NCBI GenBank assembly: GCA_002352205.1
Contig: DEHZ01000001.1
Location: 1-64,000, forward strand
Reading direction: 5' to 3'
DNA length: 64,000 bases
Origin: Flavobacterium sp. UBA2787
Lineage (GTDB): Bacteria; Bacteroidota; Bacteroidia; Flavobacteriales; Flavobacteriaceae
In this document: one piece after another, positions 28,801 to 37,332 of the stretch
Layout of the letters: the number at the start of each line of letters is the position of its first letter
Numbering within the stretch: position 1 is the first letter of the stretch
The notes under the pieces: model-generated
What the model saw: the letters and a program-made list of their open reading frames with translations, nothing else
Told to the model about the DNA's origin: nothing
The model's database searches: none
Position numbers and translations under genes: made by a program

Positions 28801-29308
28801 AATTTCCCATTTCTATGAAATTGGAAATGGAATTGGCGTTCACAAATCACCTGAGGTGTACGGTGCTTTTCCAACTGATCCTTATTCGCACACACCATTT
28901 AACAAAGGTGCTCAACAGCCTGGAATGACCGGTCAAGTGAAAGAAGATATTCTAACTAGAATTGGGGAATTAGGTGTGAAAATGAACCAAGGAAAACTTC
29001 AATTTCAACCAAATTTATTACACAAAAGTGAGTTTTTAACCCAGCCAAAGGAAGCTACTTTTTCATTGGTAAACGGTCAAACAAAAACCATTACAATAGA
29101 TAAAAATTGCTTGGCTTTTACATTCTGTCAAGTACCGATTATTTACAAAATTGATCAAGTAAATGGTATCAAACTTATTTATCAAAACGGAGCTGAAGAT
29201 ATGCTTGGAAGCTTAGAATTAGACTATAAAAACAGTAAAAAAGTTTTCGATAGAACCGGAGAGATTACGCAAATTACAGTTTCATTAACCGAGAATAATT
29301 TGCAATAA
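25835..29308 (+). CDS. Cytoplasmic glucan phosphorylase-like enzyme (GH94/GH149/GH161 type)
   Basis: 1157 residues, no signal peptide. N-terminal beta-sandwich (SDSNHWMFISSNGGLSAGRKNAEFALFPYYTDDK; similar openings occur in inverting phosphorylases), then a helical barrel with NPWSYIGYWGDHQI and RPEWNDANNALVG near 652; W-N-D is where GH94-type enzymes carry the acid Asp. C-terminal ITGRSGT-like segment reads AFTGRSGTFYGYEGLGSIYWH. Length and the beta-1,3-glucan context favour a GH149-type beta-1,3-oligoglucan phosphorylase releasing glucose 1-phosphate; GH161 is the alternative. Overlaps the next gene by one base. Family call is from memory of motifs, not a search. Confidence 0.6.
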   Translation: MSQSRYTMNVEELNIDTKSISMEMVTVKGENYYKIVNSDTMRPFFMSIVSDSNHWMFISSNGGLSAGRKNAEFALFPYYTDDKITEFADITGSKSIFQIQLEDTTLIWEPFSERFNDKYNISRNLYKNTYGNKIVFEEIFHDLQLTFRYHWNSSNAFGFVRTSEIINDSNKNYKITLLDGIQNILPHGVESGLQATTSNLVDAYKRSELEENSGLGIFALSAIIVDKAEPSEALKANIAWSLGLENPTYLLSSKQVPAFRKNQKPKTETDIKGEKGAYFVSTDLNLENNSSKSWKIIANVNQNQAQIIELAESISNDKSLEQKVVDDVNLGTQNLIALNATADGLQFTADSRKDSRHFSNVLFNIMRGGIFDNNYQIEKHDFTNYLSKANKLVFEKNKSFLNNLPNTFDYSHLQQRIEKLDDADLVRLCTEYLPLKFSRRHGDPSRPWNKFSINTRSEIDGSKILDYEGNWRDIFQNWEALAYSFPEFIDGMIHKFLNASTFDGYNPYRVTKSGFDWEAIEPDNPWSYIGYWGDHQIIYLLKFLEFIEKYQPGKLNSYFDKDCFVYAAVPYTIKSYEEILQNPKDTIGYSHEWEAKINSRRNAIGADGALLRDNNDEIYHVNLIEKILATVLVKMSNFIPEAGIWMNTQRPEWNDANNALVGNGVSMVTLYYLRRFLKFFEQLLENSNQETIKISNEMVEFYHAIRENLIAFQPLLSSSINNQDRKKILDALGNAASDYRHQIYNSGFWGKKRTHSMAGLKTFTKVSLAFIEHAIKANQRQDKLYHAYNLMSIENNGVTISYLPEMLEGQVAVLSSRFLNGKESLEVLNALRNSSLYRKDQESYILYPNKELPKFLEKNSIPKERVESSELLKNLLQNQNFQLINKDIKGGYHFNGNFHNANDVKNALEELGKQEQLKDLVAKDAEKVLQIFEHVFNHKAFTGRSGTFYGYEGLGSIYWHMVSKLYLAVYEVTESAIENQENKDVIDQLISHFYEIGNGIGVHKSPEVYGAFPTDPYSHTPFNKGAQQPGMTGQVKEDILTRIGELGVKMNQGKLQFQPNLLHKSEFLTQPKEATFSLVNGQTKTITIDKNCLAFTFCQVPIIYKIDQVNGIKLIYQNGAEDMLGSLELDYKNSKKVFDRTGEITQITVSLTENNLQ

Positions 29309-30558
29309 TGAAAAAGTTGATTTACATCATATTACTCATGGTTCTATCATGTAATCAAAAAGACAATAAAAATATAGTCTCAAAAGAAATTACAGCCCAA
29401 ATGATTTTAGGAAATGAAAACTATCAAGCTATTTGTTACGGAGGATATCGCACAAATTCACGTGAGATTCAACCCACAGTAGCAGAAATCAAAGAAGATT
29501 TAAAATTACTATCCGCCTTAAAAATAAAAGTACTTAGAACGTACAACGTTCATTATGAAGAAGTTTCCAATTTATTAAAAGCTATTACCGAATTAAAAAA
29601 AGACGACGCCAATTTTGAAATGTATGTCATGCTCGGTGCTTGGATTGATTGCAAAAACGCATGGACAAATTTGCCTCCAATTCATAACGAAGAAAGCGAT
29701 CGCAATGCCATTGAAATTACCGAAGCTGTTCGATTAACCAATCAATATCCTGATGTAGTAAAAATTATTGCTGTTGGAAATGAAGCGATGGTAAAATGGG
29801 CAACTAGTTATTATGTTACGCCAAATATCATTTTAAAATGGGTAAATCATCTTCAGAATTTGAAGAAGGAAAATAAATTACCTAAAGACGTTTTAATTAC
29901 TAGTTCAGACAATTTTGCTTCTTGGGGAGGCGGTGGAAAAGAATACCATGAAGAAGAATTAAATCAATTGATAAAAGCAGTTGATTATATTTCGATGCAT
30001 ACATATCCAATGCACGACACACATTACAATCCAGTTTTTTGGGGAATAAAAGAAAGTGAGCAAACGTTAACAGATAAAGCAAAGATTGATGCTGCGATGC
30101 TTCGTTCGAGAAATTACGCCATCGATCAATACAATAGTGTGGTGGCTTATATGAAATCAATTGGTGTAAACAAACCGGTTCATATCGGAGAAACCGGCTG
30201 GGCATCGCAATCCAACGAACATTATGGAAATGAAGGTGCCAAAGCGACTGATGAATACAAATCAGCACAATTTTACAAATTGATGCGTGAATGGAGTAAC
30301 AAAGAAAAAGTTTCCTGTTTCTATTTTGAAGCTTTTGATGAAAATTGGAAAGACAGTGCCAATCCTGAAGGTTCAGAAAATCATTTCGGACTGATTAATT
30401 TACAAAACCAAGCAAAATATGCACTTTGGGATGAAGTGGATAACGGAACTTTTAAAGGTTTAACCCGAAACGGAAAACCAATTACTAAAACCTACAATGG
30501 TGATGAAAAAGTATTGTGGTTGGATGTAAAAATGCCTTCATCCATTTTAAAAAACTAA
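29308..30558 (+). CDS. GH17 beta-1,3-glucanase lipoprotein
   Basis: 416 residues. Lipobox MVLSC, Cys at 15. TIM barrel with acid/base VGNEAM (Glu 159), nucleophile GETGWASQ (Glu near 295), and YFEAFDENWK near the C-terminus, all GH17 marks. Lipid-anchored, so periplasmic or surface. ATG shares its A with the stop of the phosphorylase gene (TAATG). Confidence 0.9.
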   Translation: MKKLIYIILLMVLSCNQKDNKNIVSKEITAQMILGNENYQAICYGGYRTNSREIQPTVAEIKEDLKLLSALKIKVLRTYNVHYEEVSNLLKAITELKKDDANFEMYVMLGAWIDCKNAWTNLPPIHNEESDRNAIEITEAVRLTNQYPDVVKIIAVGNEAMVKWATSYYVTPNIILKWVNHLQNLKKENKLPKDVLITSSDNFASWGGGGKEYHEEELNQLIKAVDYISMHTYPMHDTHYNPVFWGIKESEQTLTDKAKIDAAMLRSRNYAIDQYNSVVAYMKSIGVNKPVHIGETGWASQSNEHYGNEGAKATDEYKSAQFYKLMREWSNKEKVSCFYFEAFDENWKDSANPEGSENHFGLINLQNQAKYALWDEVDNGTFKGLTRNGKPITKTYNGDEKVLWLDVKMPSSILKN

Positions 30559-30561
30559 ACA

Positions 30562-32073
30562 ATGAAGCAAAATAAAAACATAAAAATCAATTTTAAATTT
30601 TTAACCATTCCGTTACTTATGACCTTTTTTATGGCAAGTTGTTCCGATACAAAAGAAATAGAAATTGAGGTTTATGAAACTTCTGAAGCAGGAAATTCAC
30701 TGACAAAAATTACTGAATTTTCAGCAAATGAAAATCCGACAATCATCAACATCAATCCCGAAGAAACATTTCAAACCATTACGGGTTTTGGTGGATCATT
30801 TACAGAAGCTTCGGCTTATCTACTTAATAAACTTAGCAAAGAAAACAGAAAGAAAATTTTGGATGCTTATTTTAGTGAAGAAGGTGCAAAATATTCCTTA
30901 ACCCGAACACACATTGCATCATGTGATTTTTCATTGAGTAATTATACTTATGCCAAAGTGGAAAACGACACTTTAATGGAACATTTCACCATAGAAGATG
31001 ATAAAGACGATTTAATTCCGATGATTTTAGAAGCAAAAGCGATTTCTAAAGATGGATTTAAAATCATTTCTTCCCCATGGTCTTGTCCTCCTTGGATGAA
31101 AGATAACAAAAATTACGTTGGCGGAAAATTATTACCCGAATTCAACGATGCCTTTGCGTTGTACTTTTCAAAATATTTAGATGCATATAAAAAAGAAGGA
31201 ATTGATATTTGGGGAGTTACTGTTATCAACGAACCACACGGAAACGGAAACAACTGGGAAAGCACTCACTTCTTACCAGAAGAAATGACTTTGTTTGTAC
31301 AAAATCATCTCGGACCAAAATTAGAAAAAGACGGTTGGAAAGACGTAAAAATCTTCGGCTACGACCAAAACAGAGCAGGACTTCCTGAATGGGTGGATGC
31401 GATGTATAAAAACGAAGAAACTTCCAAATATTTTGCAGGAACGGCGATTCATTGGTATGAAAGTACCTATGATTTTTTTCCTGATGCGTTGCAATATGCT
31501 CACAAAAAAGCACCCAATAAATATTTAATTGAAACCGAAGGTTGTGTGGATTCTGAAATTCCACATTGGCAAGACGATGCTTGGTATTGGAAAAAAGAAG
31601 CCACCGATTGGGGCTGGGATTGGGCAAGTGAAAAAGATAAACATTTACATCCAAAATATGCCCCCGTGAATCGTTATGCTACTGATATTATCGGTTGTTT
31701 AAACAATTGGGTAGATGGTTGGATAGATTGGAATATGGTTTTAGACCGTCAAGGAGGACCAAATTGGTTTAAAAACTGGTGTGTTGCTCCTGTGATTGTT
31801 GATCCGGAAAAAGACGAAGTGTATTTCACACCTTTATATTATGTCATGGCACATTTCAGCAAATTCATGCGTCCGGGAGCTGTAAAAATTGGATGTACGA
31901 TTAATAATGAAGAGTTAATGACAACTGCAGTTAAAAATCCAGACGGAAGTATTGCTGTTGTTGTTTTTAATCCGACTGAAAAGCCACAAAGTATTCAAAT
32001 GAATATTGGAAATCAAATAAAAAACACAACTATAAGTGCAAAGGCATTGCAAACTATAGTTGTCAAAATGTAG
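30562..32073 (+). CDS. GH30 glucanase lipoprotein
   Basis: 503 residues. Lipobox FMASC, Cys at 27. GH30 core: ITGFGGSFTEASAYLL near 73-90, SSPWSCPPWMKD, acid/base VINEPHG (Glu near 224), nucleophile IETEGCVD (Glu near 326), and a C-terminal beta-sandwich (PDGSIAVVVFNPTEKP). In laminarin loci GH30_1 enzymes remove beta-1,6 branches or glucose; this specificity is an inference. Confidence 0.9.
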   Translation: MKQNKNIKINFKFLTIPLLMTFFMASCSDTKEIEIEVYETSEAGNSLTKITEFSANENPTIININPEETFQTITGFGGSFTEASAYLLNKLSKENRKKILDAYFSEEGAKYSLTRTHIASCDFSLSNYTYAKVENDTLMEHFTIEDDKDDLIPMILEAKAISKDGFKIISSPWSCPPWMKDNKNYVGGKLLPEFNDAFALYFSKYLDAYKKEGIDIWGVTVINEPHGNGNNWESTHFLPEEMTLFVQNHLGPKLEKDGWKDVKIFGYDQNRAGLPEWVDAMYKNEETSKYFAGTAIHWYESTYDFFPDALQYAHKKAPNKYLIETEGCVDSEIPHWQDDAWYWKKEATDWGWDWASEKDKHLHPKYAPVNRYATDIIGCLNNWVDGWIDWNMVLDRQGGPNWFKNWCVAPVIVDPEKDEVYFTPLYYVMAHFSKFMRPGAVKIGCTINNEELMTTAVKNPDGSIAVVVFNPTEKPQSIQMNIGNQIKNTTISAKALQTIVVKM

Positions 32074-32098
32074 GTAATAACAAACTAAACAACAATTT

Positions 32099-34465
32099 AT
32101 GTCAAATAGTATTTCTAACGGAAAAGTGCCAATGGGACAAAAAATCGCATTTGGATTGGGAATGTTGGCCAATCAAATGTTTCCTGCTGCATTAGGTATA
32201 TTTATGGTTGTTTTAGTGCAAGATTTAGGATTTCCAACATGGATGTGGGGAGTTTTATTTTTTTTACCTCGAATATTCGATTCGATAACTGATCCAATCA
32301 TGGGTTTTATTTCGGACAATACCAAGTCTAAATGGGGTCGAAGACGTCATTATGTATTTATTGGTGCAATTATAATGGCTATTTCTTTTATTTTGATGTG
32401 GCAATTAGAAAGAGCGGATGGGATAACCTATAACTTTTATTATTTCTTACTCTGGTCGTTGATGTTCTATTTAGGACTCACTATTTTTAGTGTTCCTTAT
32501 GTGGCGATGGGATATGAAATGAGTAATGACTTTCATGAACGCACAAGTATAATGGCTGTCTCTCAGTGGATTGGTCAATGGGCATGGGTAATTGCTCCTT
32601 GGTTTTGGGTAGTAATGTATGATCCTTCATGGTTTTCTTCCGCAGATGTAGCCGCACAAACATTGGCAATATGGGTTGGAGTTGGTTGTGGTCTTTTGGC
32701 AATTGTACCTGCAATCTTTATAAAAAGTGAATCCACCATAAATGATGATAATTTAAAGCCTTTGACAATGAAAAACATTGGCTCAAGTTTCAAAGAAATT
32801 ATCAAAGGTTTTCAAGAAGCATTTAAATTAGAACCATTTAGAAAATTATGTATTGCTACATTTTTTATTTTTAATGCATTCAATACAGTTGCATCATTTT
32901 CATTTTTCATAATCGTTTATTATTTGTTTAATGGTGACGCTGGTGCTGCGTGGATTTGGCCAACACTTTTTGGCAGCATTGGTGCATTAGCAACCACATT
33001 TTTAGTAATACCAATTGTTGCAAGAATGTCAAAAATGATGGGCAAAAAGAATGCCTTTTTAACATCACAAGGTATCTCAATTTTTGGCTATATTTTACTT
33101 TGGTTTCTTTTCGTTCCAGGTAAACCTTACTTGTTTTTGATTGCTTTGCCTTTCTTTTCATTCGGTATCGGAGGATTATTTACCTTAATGATGTCGATGA
33201 CTGCGGATGTTTGCGACTTAGATGAATTAAATTTTGGTCATAGAAGAGAAGGAATTTTTGGTGCAATTTATTGGTGGATGGTAAAATTCGGATTTGCCAT
33301 TGCCGGCGGTTTAAGTGGATTAATCATGTATTTGGTTGATTTTACGCCGAATGCTCCAACTCAACCGGATGGTGCCGTAGATGGATTGCGATTATTTTTC
33401 TCTGCCTTTCCAATAGCAGGAACTTTGATTGCAATGTATGTTATGAGAAATTATGACATTACTGAAAAAAGAGCGATGGAAATAAGTGCAGAATTAGCTA
33501 AAAGAAAAGCAAATAAAAATATAGAATCATCTTCATACATACCCGGAAAATTAAAATCTTTACTAAATAATAATGTAACATCATTTGGAAGTAGTGAACT
33601 TAACTTAAAAAACGAATCAGATTTAAAAATTCTTTATTCAGAAATGTTAAACAAAGGATTACACGGACTTTGTTTTAGTCCTTATGTTGAAGGTCAGCAA
33701 GCAGGTGACATTCTTACAGCAGATCAAATAAAGAGACGATTAGATATTATTACACCTCATACCAATTGGATTCGCTCATTTTCTTGTACAGAAGGTAACG
33801 AGTTAATACCCGAAATTGCTCATCAAAAAGGCTTAAAAACAGTAGTTGGTGCATGGATTAGTGACGATAGAGTTCGAAATGAAAAAGAAATTGATACATT
33901 AATTAAACTTGCAAAATCCGGTTTAGTTGACATTGCTGCTGTTGGAAACGAGGTATTACATCGAAATGAAATTTCTGAGCAAGAACTTATTACTTACCTA
34001 AAAAGAGTGAAAGAAGCAGTACCAAGTATTCCTGTAGCCTATGTTGATGCCTATTATCAATTTTTAGACCGACCTGATTTAGTTTCAAATTGCGATGTGC
34101 TTTTGGTGAACTTTTATCCTTTTTGGGAAGGTGCAAATAATGATTTTTCACTTTCTTATTTACAAAATATGATGGAGTTAACTCAAACCATTTCAAAAGG
34201 AAAAAAAATCATAATTGCAGAAACAGGTTGGCCAAGTAAAGGCGAAAATGTTCAAGAAGCTATTCCATCGGAAATAAATGCAATGAAGTATTTTATAGCT
34301 TCTCAAGAATGGGCAAAAAGCAATAACATAGAATTATTCTATTTCTCCTCTTTTGATGAATCATGGAAAGTGAAACAAGAAGGAACTGTAGGAACAGCAT
34401 GGGGAATTTGGGATAAAAACGAAAAACTAAAATTTGAACTTAAAACAGATACATATGTCATTTAG
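32099..34465 (+). CDS. Sugar:cation symporter (GPH/MelB type) fused to a GH17 domain
   Basis: 788 residues. Residues 1 to about 455 are a 12-helix GPH-family symporter: FDSITDPIMGFISDNTKSKWGRRRHY (helix 2 and loop 2-3), SVPYVAMGYEMSNDFHERT, DLDELNFGHRREGIFGA. A charged linker (about 455-490, KRAMEISAELAKRKANKN) leads to a GH17 TIM barrel with acid/base VGNEVLHRN (Glu near 615) and nucleophile AETGWPSKG (Glu near 707). MFS-fold carriers have cytoplasmic C-termini, so the glucanase should face the cytosol and act on incoming oligosaccharides. One continuous frame with no stop between parts. The next gene is a free paralogue of the GH17 part. Confidence 0.88.
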   Translation: MSNSISNGKVPMGQKIAFGLGMLANQMFPAALGIFMVVLVQDLGFPTWMWGVLFFLPRIFDSITDPIMGFISDNTKSKWGRRRHYVFIGAIIMAISFILMWQLERADGITYNFYYFLLWSLMFYLGLTIFSVPYVAMGYEMSNDFHERTSIMAVSQWIGQWAWVIAPWFWVVMYDPSWFSSADVAAQTLAIWVGVGCGLLAIVPAIFIKSESTINDDNLKPLTMKNIGSSFKEIIKGFQEAFKLEPFRKLCIATFFIFNAFNTVASFSFFIIVYYLFNGDAGAAWIWPTLFGSIGALATTFLVIPIVARMSKMMGKKNAFLTSQGISIFGYILLWFLFVPGKPYLFLIALPFFSFGIGGLFTLMMSMTADVCDLDELNFGHRREGIFGAIYWWMVKFGFAIAGGLSGLIMYLVDFTPNAPTQPDGAVDGLRLFFSAFPIAGTLIAMYVMRNYDITEKRAMEISAELAKRKANKNIESSSYIPGKLKSLLNNNVTSFGSSELNLKNESDLKILYSEMLNKGLHGLCFSPYVEGQQAGDILTADQIKRRLDIITPHTNWIRSFSCTEGNELIPEIAHQKGLKTVVGAWISDDRVRNEKEIDTLIKLAKSGLVDIAAVGNEVLHRNEISEQELITYLKRVKEAVPSIPVAYVDAYYQFLDRPDLVSNCDVLLVNFYPFWEGANNDFSLSYLQNMMELTQTISKGKKIIIAETGWPSKGENVQEAIPSEINAMKYFIASQEWAKSNNIELFYFSSFDESWKVKQEGTVGTAWGIWDKNEKLKFELKTDTYVI

Positions 34466-35390
34466 AGAAGGTCACTATTTTTCATTAGATGAAAATAAAA
34501 ATTATTCGGATGGTGTAAATGTTCATCAGGAAGTTCAAATCGCTGATTATACTCCTGAGGATTTATCTAAATTATGGCTAAAAACATTAAATAAAGGCAT
34601 GCATGGCATTTGTTTTAGTATGTATGAAAATGATCAAAAACCTGGTGACATAATATATGGCGAACAAGTAAACCGACGTATTCAAATCTTAAAACCCCAT
34701 GCCAATTGGGTGCGATCCTTTTCTTGTATTGAAGGAAATGAACACATCCCTAGAATTGCTCATCAAAACGGAATGAAAACCTTAGTAGGTGCTTGGCTTG
34801 GAAATGATTTAGAAAAAAATGAAATTGAAATCGAAGCTTTAATTTCACTGGCGAACGAAGGTTGTGTCACAATTGCTGCCGTTGGCAATGAAGTAATGTA
34901 CCGTAACGATTTAACCGAAGACCAATTATTGGAATACATACAACGTGTGAAAGAAGCCCTTCCAAATATTCCGGTTGGTTACGTGGATGCCTATTACGAA
35001 TTTTCACATCGTCCGAGAATTACCGAAGCCTGTGATGTAATTTTAACCAACTGCTACCCCTACTGGGAAGGTTGCCCTATTGAACATTCTTTTAATCACA
35101 TGATAAGCATGTTTGAATCTGCTAAGCATGCCGGAAATGGTAAACGAGTGATTATTACCGAAACAGGATGGCCAAGTCAAGGTGGATCGCTTAAAGGTGC
35201 TGTGGCTTCTCATGAAAATGCTATGAAATATTTTATCGATACTCAAAATTGGTCAAAACAAAACGATATTGAAATTTTCTACTTTTCCTCTTTTGATGAA
35301 GGTTGGAAGGTTGGTCCCGAAGGCGAAGTTGGTGCTTACTGGGGATTATGGGATAAAAATGAAGAATTAAAATACCAAGGTGAGAAATAA
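34455..35390 (+). CDS. Cytoplasmic GH17 glucanase
   Basis: 311 residues from the ATG at 34455, which overlaps the previous stop by 11 bases; a TTG or ATG-like start at 34434 would overlap more and is not favoured. No signal peptide. Closely related to the C-terminal domain of the preceding fusion: both have NKGxHGxCFS near the N-terminus, ANWVRSFSCIEGNE, acid/base VGNEVMYRN (Glu near 143), VGYVDAYYEF, nucleophile TETGWPSQGG (Glu near 235) and YFSSFDEGWKV. Arose by tandem duplication; last gene of the eight-gene operon. Confidence 0.88.
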   Translation: MSFREGHYFSLDENKNYSDGVNVHQEVQIADYTPEDLSKLWLKTLNKGMHGICFSMYENDQKPGDIIYGEQVNRRIQILKPHANWVRSFSCIEGNEHIPRIAHQNGMKTLVGAWLGNDLEKNEIEIEALISLANEGCVTIAAVGNEVMYRNDLTEDQLLEYIQRVKEALPNIPVGYVDAYYEFSHRPRITEACDVILTNCYPYWEGCPIEHSFNHMISMFESAKHAGNGKRVIITETGWPSQGGSLKGAVASHENAMKYFIDTQNWSKQNDIEIFYFSSFDEGWKVGPEGEVGAYWGLWDKNEELKYQGEK

Positions 35391-35460
35391 AAAAATTATA
35401 TCCTCTTAAAAAAATTACACACATAAGCCATACAAACTTATATGTTGGTTAAAAATTCAG

Positions 35461-35479
35461 TTAAAGGATATTCCTTTAA
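35461..35479. promoter_or_regulatory. Inverted repeat upstream of the secreted GH16 gene
   Basis: Perfect inverted repeat TTAAAGGA-TAT-TCCTTTAA, 35 bases before the GH16 ATG. No T run, so it is a candidate operator rather than a terminator. No regulator gene for the glucan locus is in the window. Confidence 0.4.
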
Positions 35480-35514
35480 AATTAAAAAAAACGCTACGAA
35501 AATTTGTATGTATC

Positions 35515-37212
35515 ATGAAAAAAACTATCCTTTTTGCTCTCTTTTTATTCATTTTTATGACTTCACAATCTAGTAATGCTCAAGTTGATGTTGTCTACAC
35601 CGATTTAGTTTGGTCTGACGAATTTGAAACAAACGGAGCAATCAATTCTACTAAATGGCATCATCAAACGCAATTACCAAATGGCGGAAGTTGGTTTAAT
35701 GGTGAAGTGCAACATTATACAAACCTAATTTCAAATTCATTTGTAAATAATGGTTTTCTGAACATTGTGGCAAAAAAAGAAAATTATACCTATCAAGGAG
35801 TAACAAAACAGTATACTTCTGCCAGATTAAACTCAAAATTTGCATTTCTATATGGTCGAGTTGATATCCGAGCCAAAATACCAACCAATCTTGGAACTTG
35901 GCCTGCATTATGGCTGTTAGGGAAAAATGTAAACGAAGACGGTGGTTTTTTTGATGCAGAATTTGGAAATACAGGTTGGCCGGCCTGCGGCGAAATAGAT
36001 ATTATGGAACACGGAATTACGCAATCACAACCTGCGGGTTACATACAAAGTGCCATTCACACGCCTTCTTCCTTTGGAAACACCATTAATCATGGCGGAA
36101 CAATTGCCTCAAATCTAGGAAATGATTTTCATGTGTATTCAATGAATTGGTCTCCATTTGAAATTACATTTCTACTTGATGGTGTAGCATTTTACACCTA
36201 TAATCCATCAGTTAAAAACGCTAATACTTGGCCATTCGATGCAGAACAATATTTACTTTTAAATATCGCTATGGGTGGAGTTGCAGGAAACATTCCGTCA
36301 AATTTCACACAAGCTACGATGGAAATTGATTACGTTAGAGTTTATCAAAACACGTTGGTTGATACTGAGGCTCCAACTAATTTTACTGCTACTGTAGGAG
36401 CGGTCACTAGCTCAACTATTGAACTTTTACTCAACGCAGATGACAATTCAGGTAATGTAGCCTACACAATTAGTTATGGTAGTCAAAATATTACTACAGC
36501 AAATCCTTCCGGCGAAGAGAAATCAGTAATCGTTCCAAATTTAATGCCAAACACAACCTATGACTTTTCTGTATCGGCTAGTGATGTTTCTGGGAATGAA
36601 TTTGCGAACAATCCTATTCTTTTGAGTGCCACAACAACCGAAGTAATTGGTTGCTCAGGAACAGACAACGAAGCCCAACAAGGAATTTTTTCAATTGGCT
36701 ATAACTATGCTTTTGAAACGATCGGAAACGATGTTAAAATCACTTTTGAATTATTAGATACGGATAAAGTAGGAATTGTAGCTTTCTTGTGGAGACAAAC
36801 TCCATTTACCGAATACCAAATGACAAATGTTTCAGGAAATATCTACACGTACACAATTACCAATCAAACAATAGGTTCTACTATTAGCTATGCTACTAAA
36901 TTTGCTTATGCCGGTGGATTATCAGTAACCAGTTATTTTTCGTATGTTGTAGGAGACGATTGCTCGCTTTCAATTGAATCTTCTCAAGAACTGGATTTAT
37001 TTTCTTTTCTTAATCCTGCCACAGATTATATGTACTTAAATCAAAATGTTTCAATTGATAAAGTAGAAGTTCATAATTCACTTGGTAAATTAGTTTTGGT
37101 TACTTCAACACCAAATGATTCTATCAACATCAAAAATTTATCAAAAGGAATATATTTAGTAACAGTTTTTCAAGGAGATAAAAAAAGTGTCAAAAAAATG
37201 ATTGTGAAATAA
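35515..37212 (+). CDS. T9SS-secreted GH16 beta-glucanase
   Basis: 565 residues. Signal peptide to about residue 24 (SSNAQ). GH16 domain (about 30-280) with WFNGEVQHYT, RVDIRAKIPTNLGTWPALWLLG and catalytic GEIDIMEHG (Glu near 160 and 165). Fibronectin type III domain (about 285-375), a beta domain (about 380-490) and a type A T9SS sorting tail (FSFLNPATDYMYL ... LSKGIYLVTVFQGD ... KKMIVK). The tail sends it outside, so it likely makes the first cut in extracellular beta-glucan. Confidence 0.9.
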   Translation: MKKTILFALFLFIFMTSQSSNAQVDVVYTDLVWSDEFETNGAINSTKWHHQTQLPNGGSWFNGEVQHYTNLISNSFVNNGFLNIVAKKENYTYQGVTKQYTSARLNSKFAFLYGRVDIRAKIPTNLGTWPALWLLGKNVNEDGGFFDAEFGNTGWPACGEIDIMEHGITQSQPAGYIQSAIHTPSSFGNTINHGGTIASNLGNDFHVYSMNWSPFEITFLLDGVAFYTYNPSVKNANTWPFDAEQYLLLNIAMGGVAGNIPSNFTQATMEIDYVRVYQNTLVDTEAPTNFTATVGAVTSSTIELLLNADDNSGNVAYTISYGSQNITTANPSGEEKSVIVPNLMPNTTYDFSVSASDVSGNEFANNPILLSATTTEVIGCSGTDNEAQQGIFSIGYNYAFETIGNDVKITFELLDTDKVGIVAFLWRQTPFTEYQMTNVSGNIYTYTITNQTIGSTISYATKFAYAGGLSVTSYFSYVVGDDCSLSIESSQELDLFSFLNPATDYMYLNQNVSIDKVEVHNSLGKLVLVTSTPNDSINIKNLSKGIYLVTVFQGDKKSVKKMIVK

Positions 37213-37279
37213 AGTAGGGCATATTTTGTGGCTTATTTTTTACCATTTGACTTATTAACAGGTTATTAACCAATAAATT

Positions 37280-37310
37280 TTGGTTTTGTTAATAAAATTA
37301 AATAGCTTTG
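37280..37310 (+). promoter_or_regulatory. Predicted promoter of the thioredoxin-like gene
   Basis: TAGCTTTG at 37303-37310 with TTG at 37280-37282, spacing 20. Start near 37317. Confidence 0.5.
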
Positions 37311-37332
37311 TTTGAATCAAATTACTCTAAAT

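Noticed and set aside
29900-30268. 122-codon minus-strand frame inside the GH17 gene
   Set aside because: Antisense shadow without promoter or recognisable motif.
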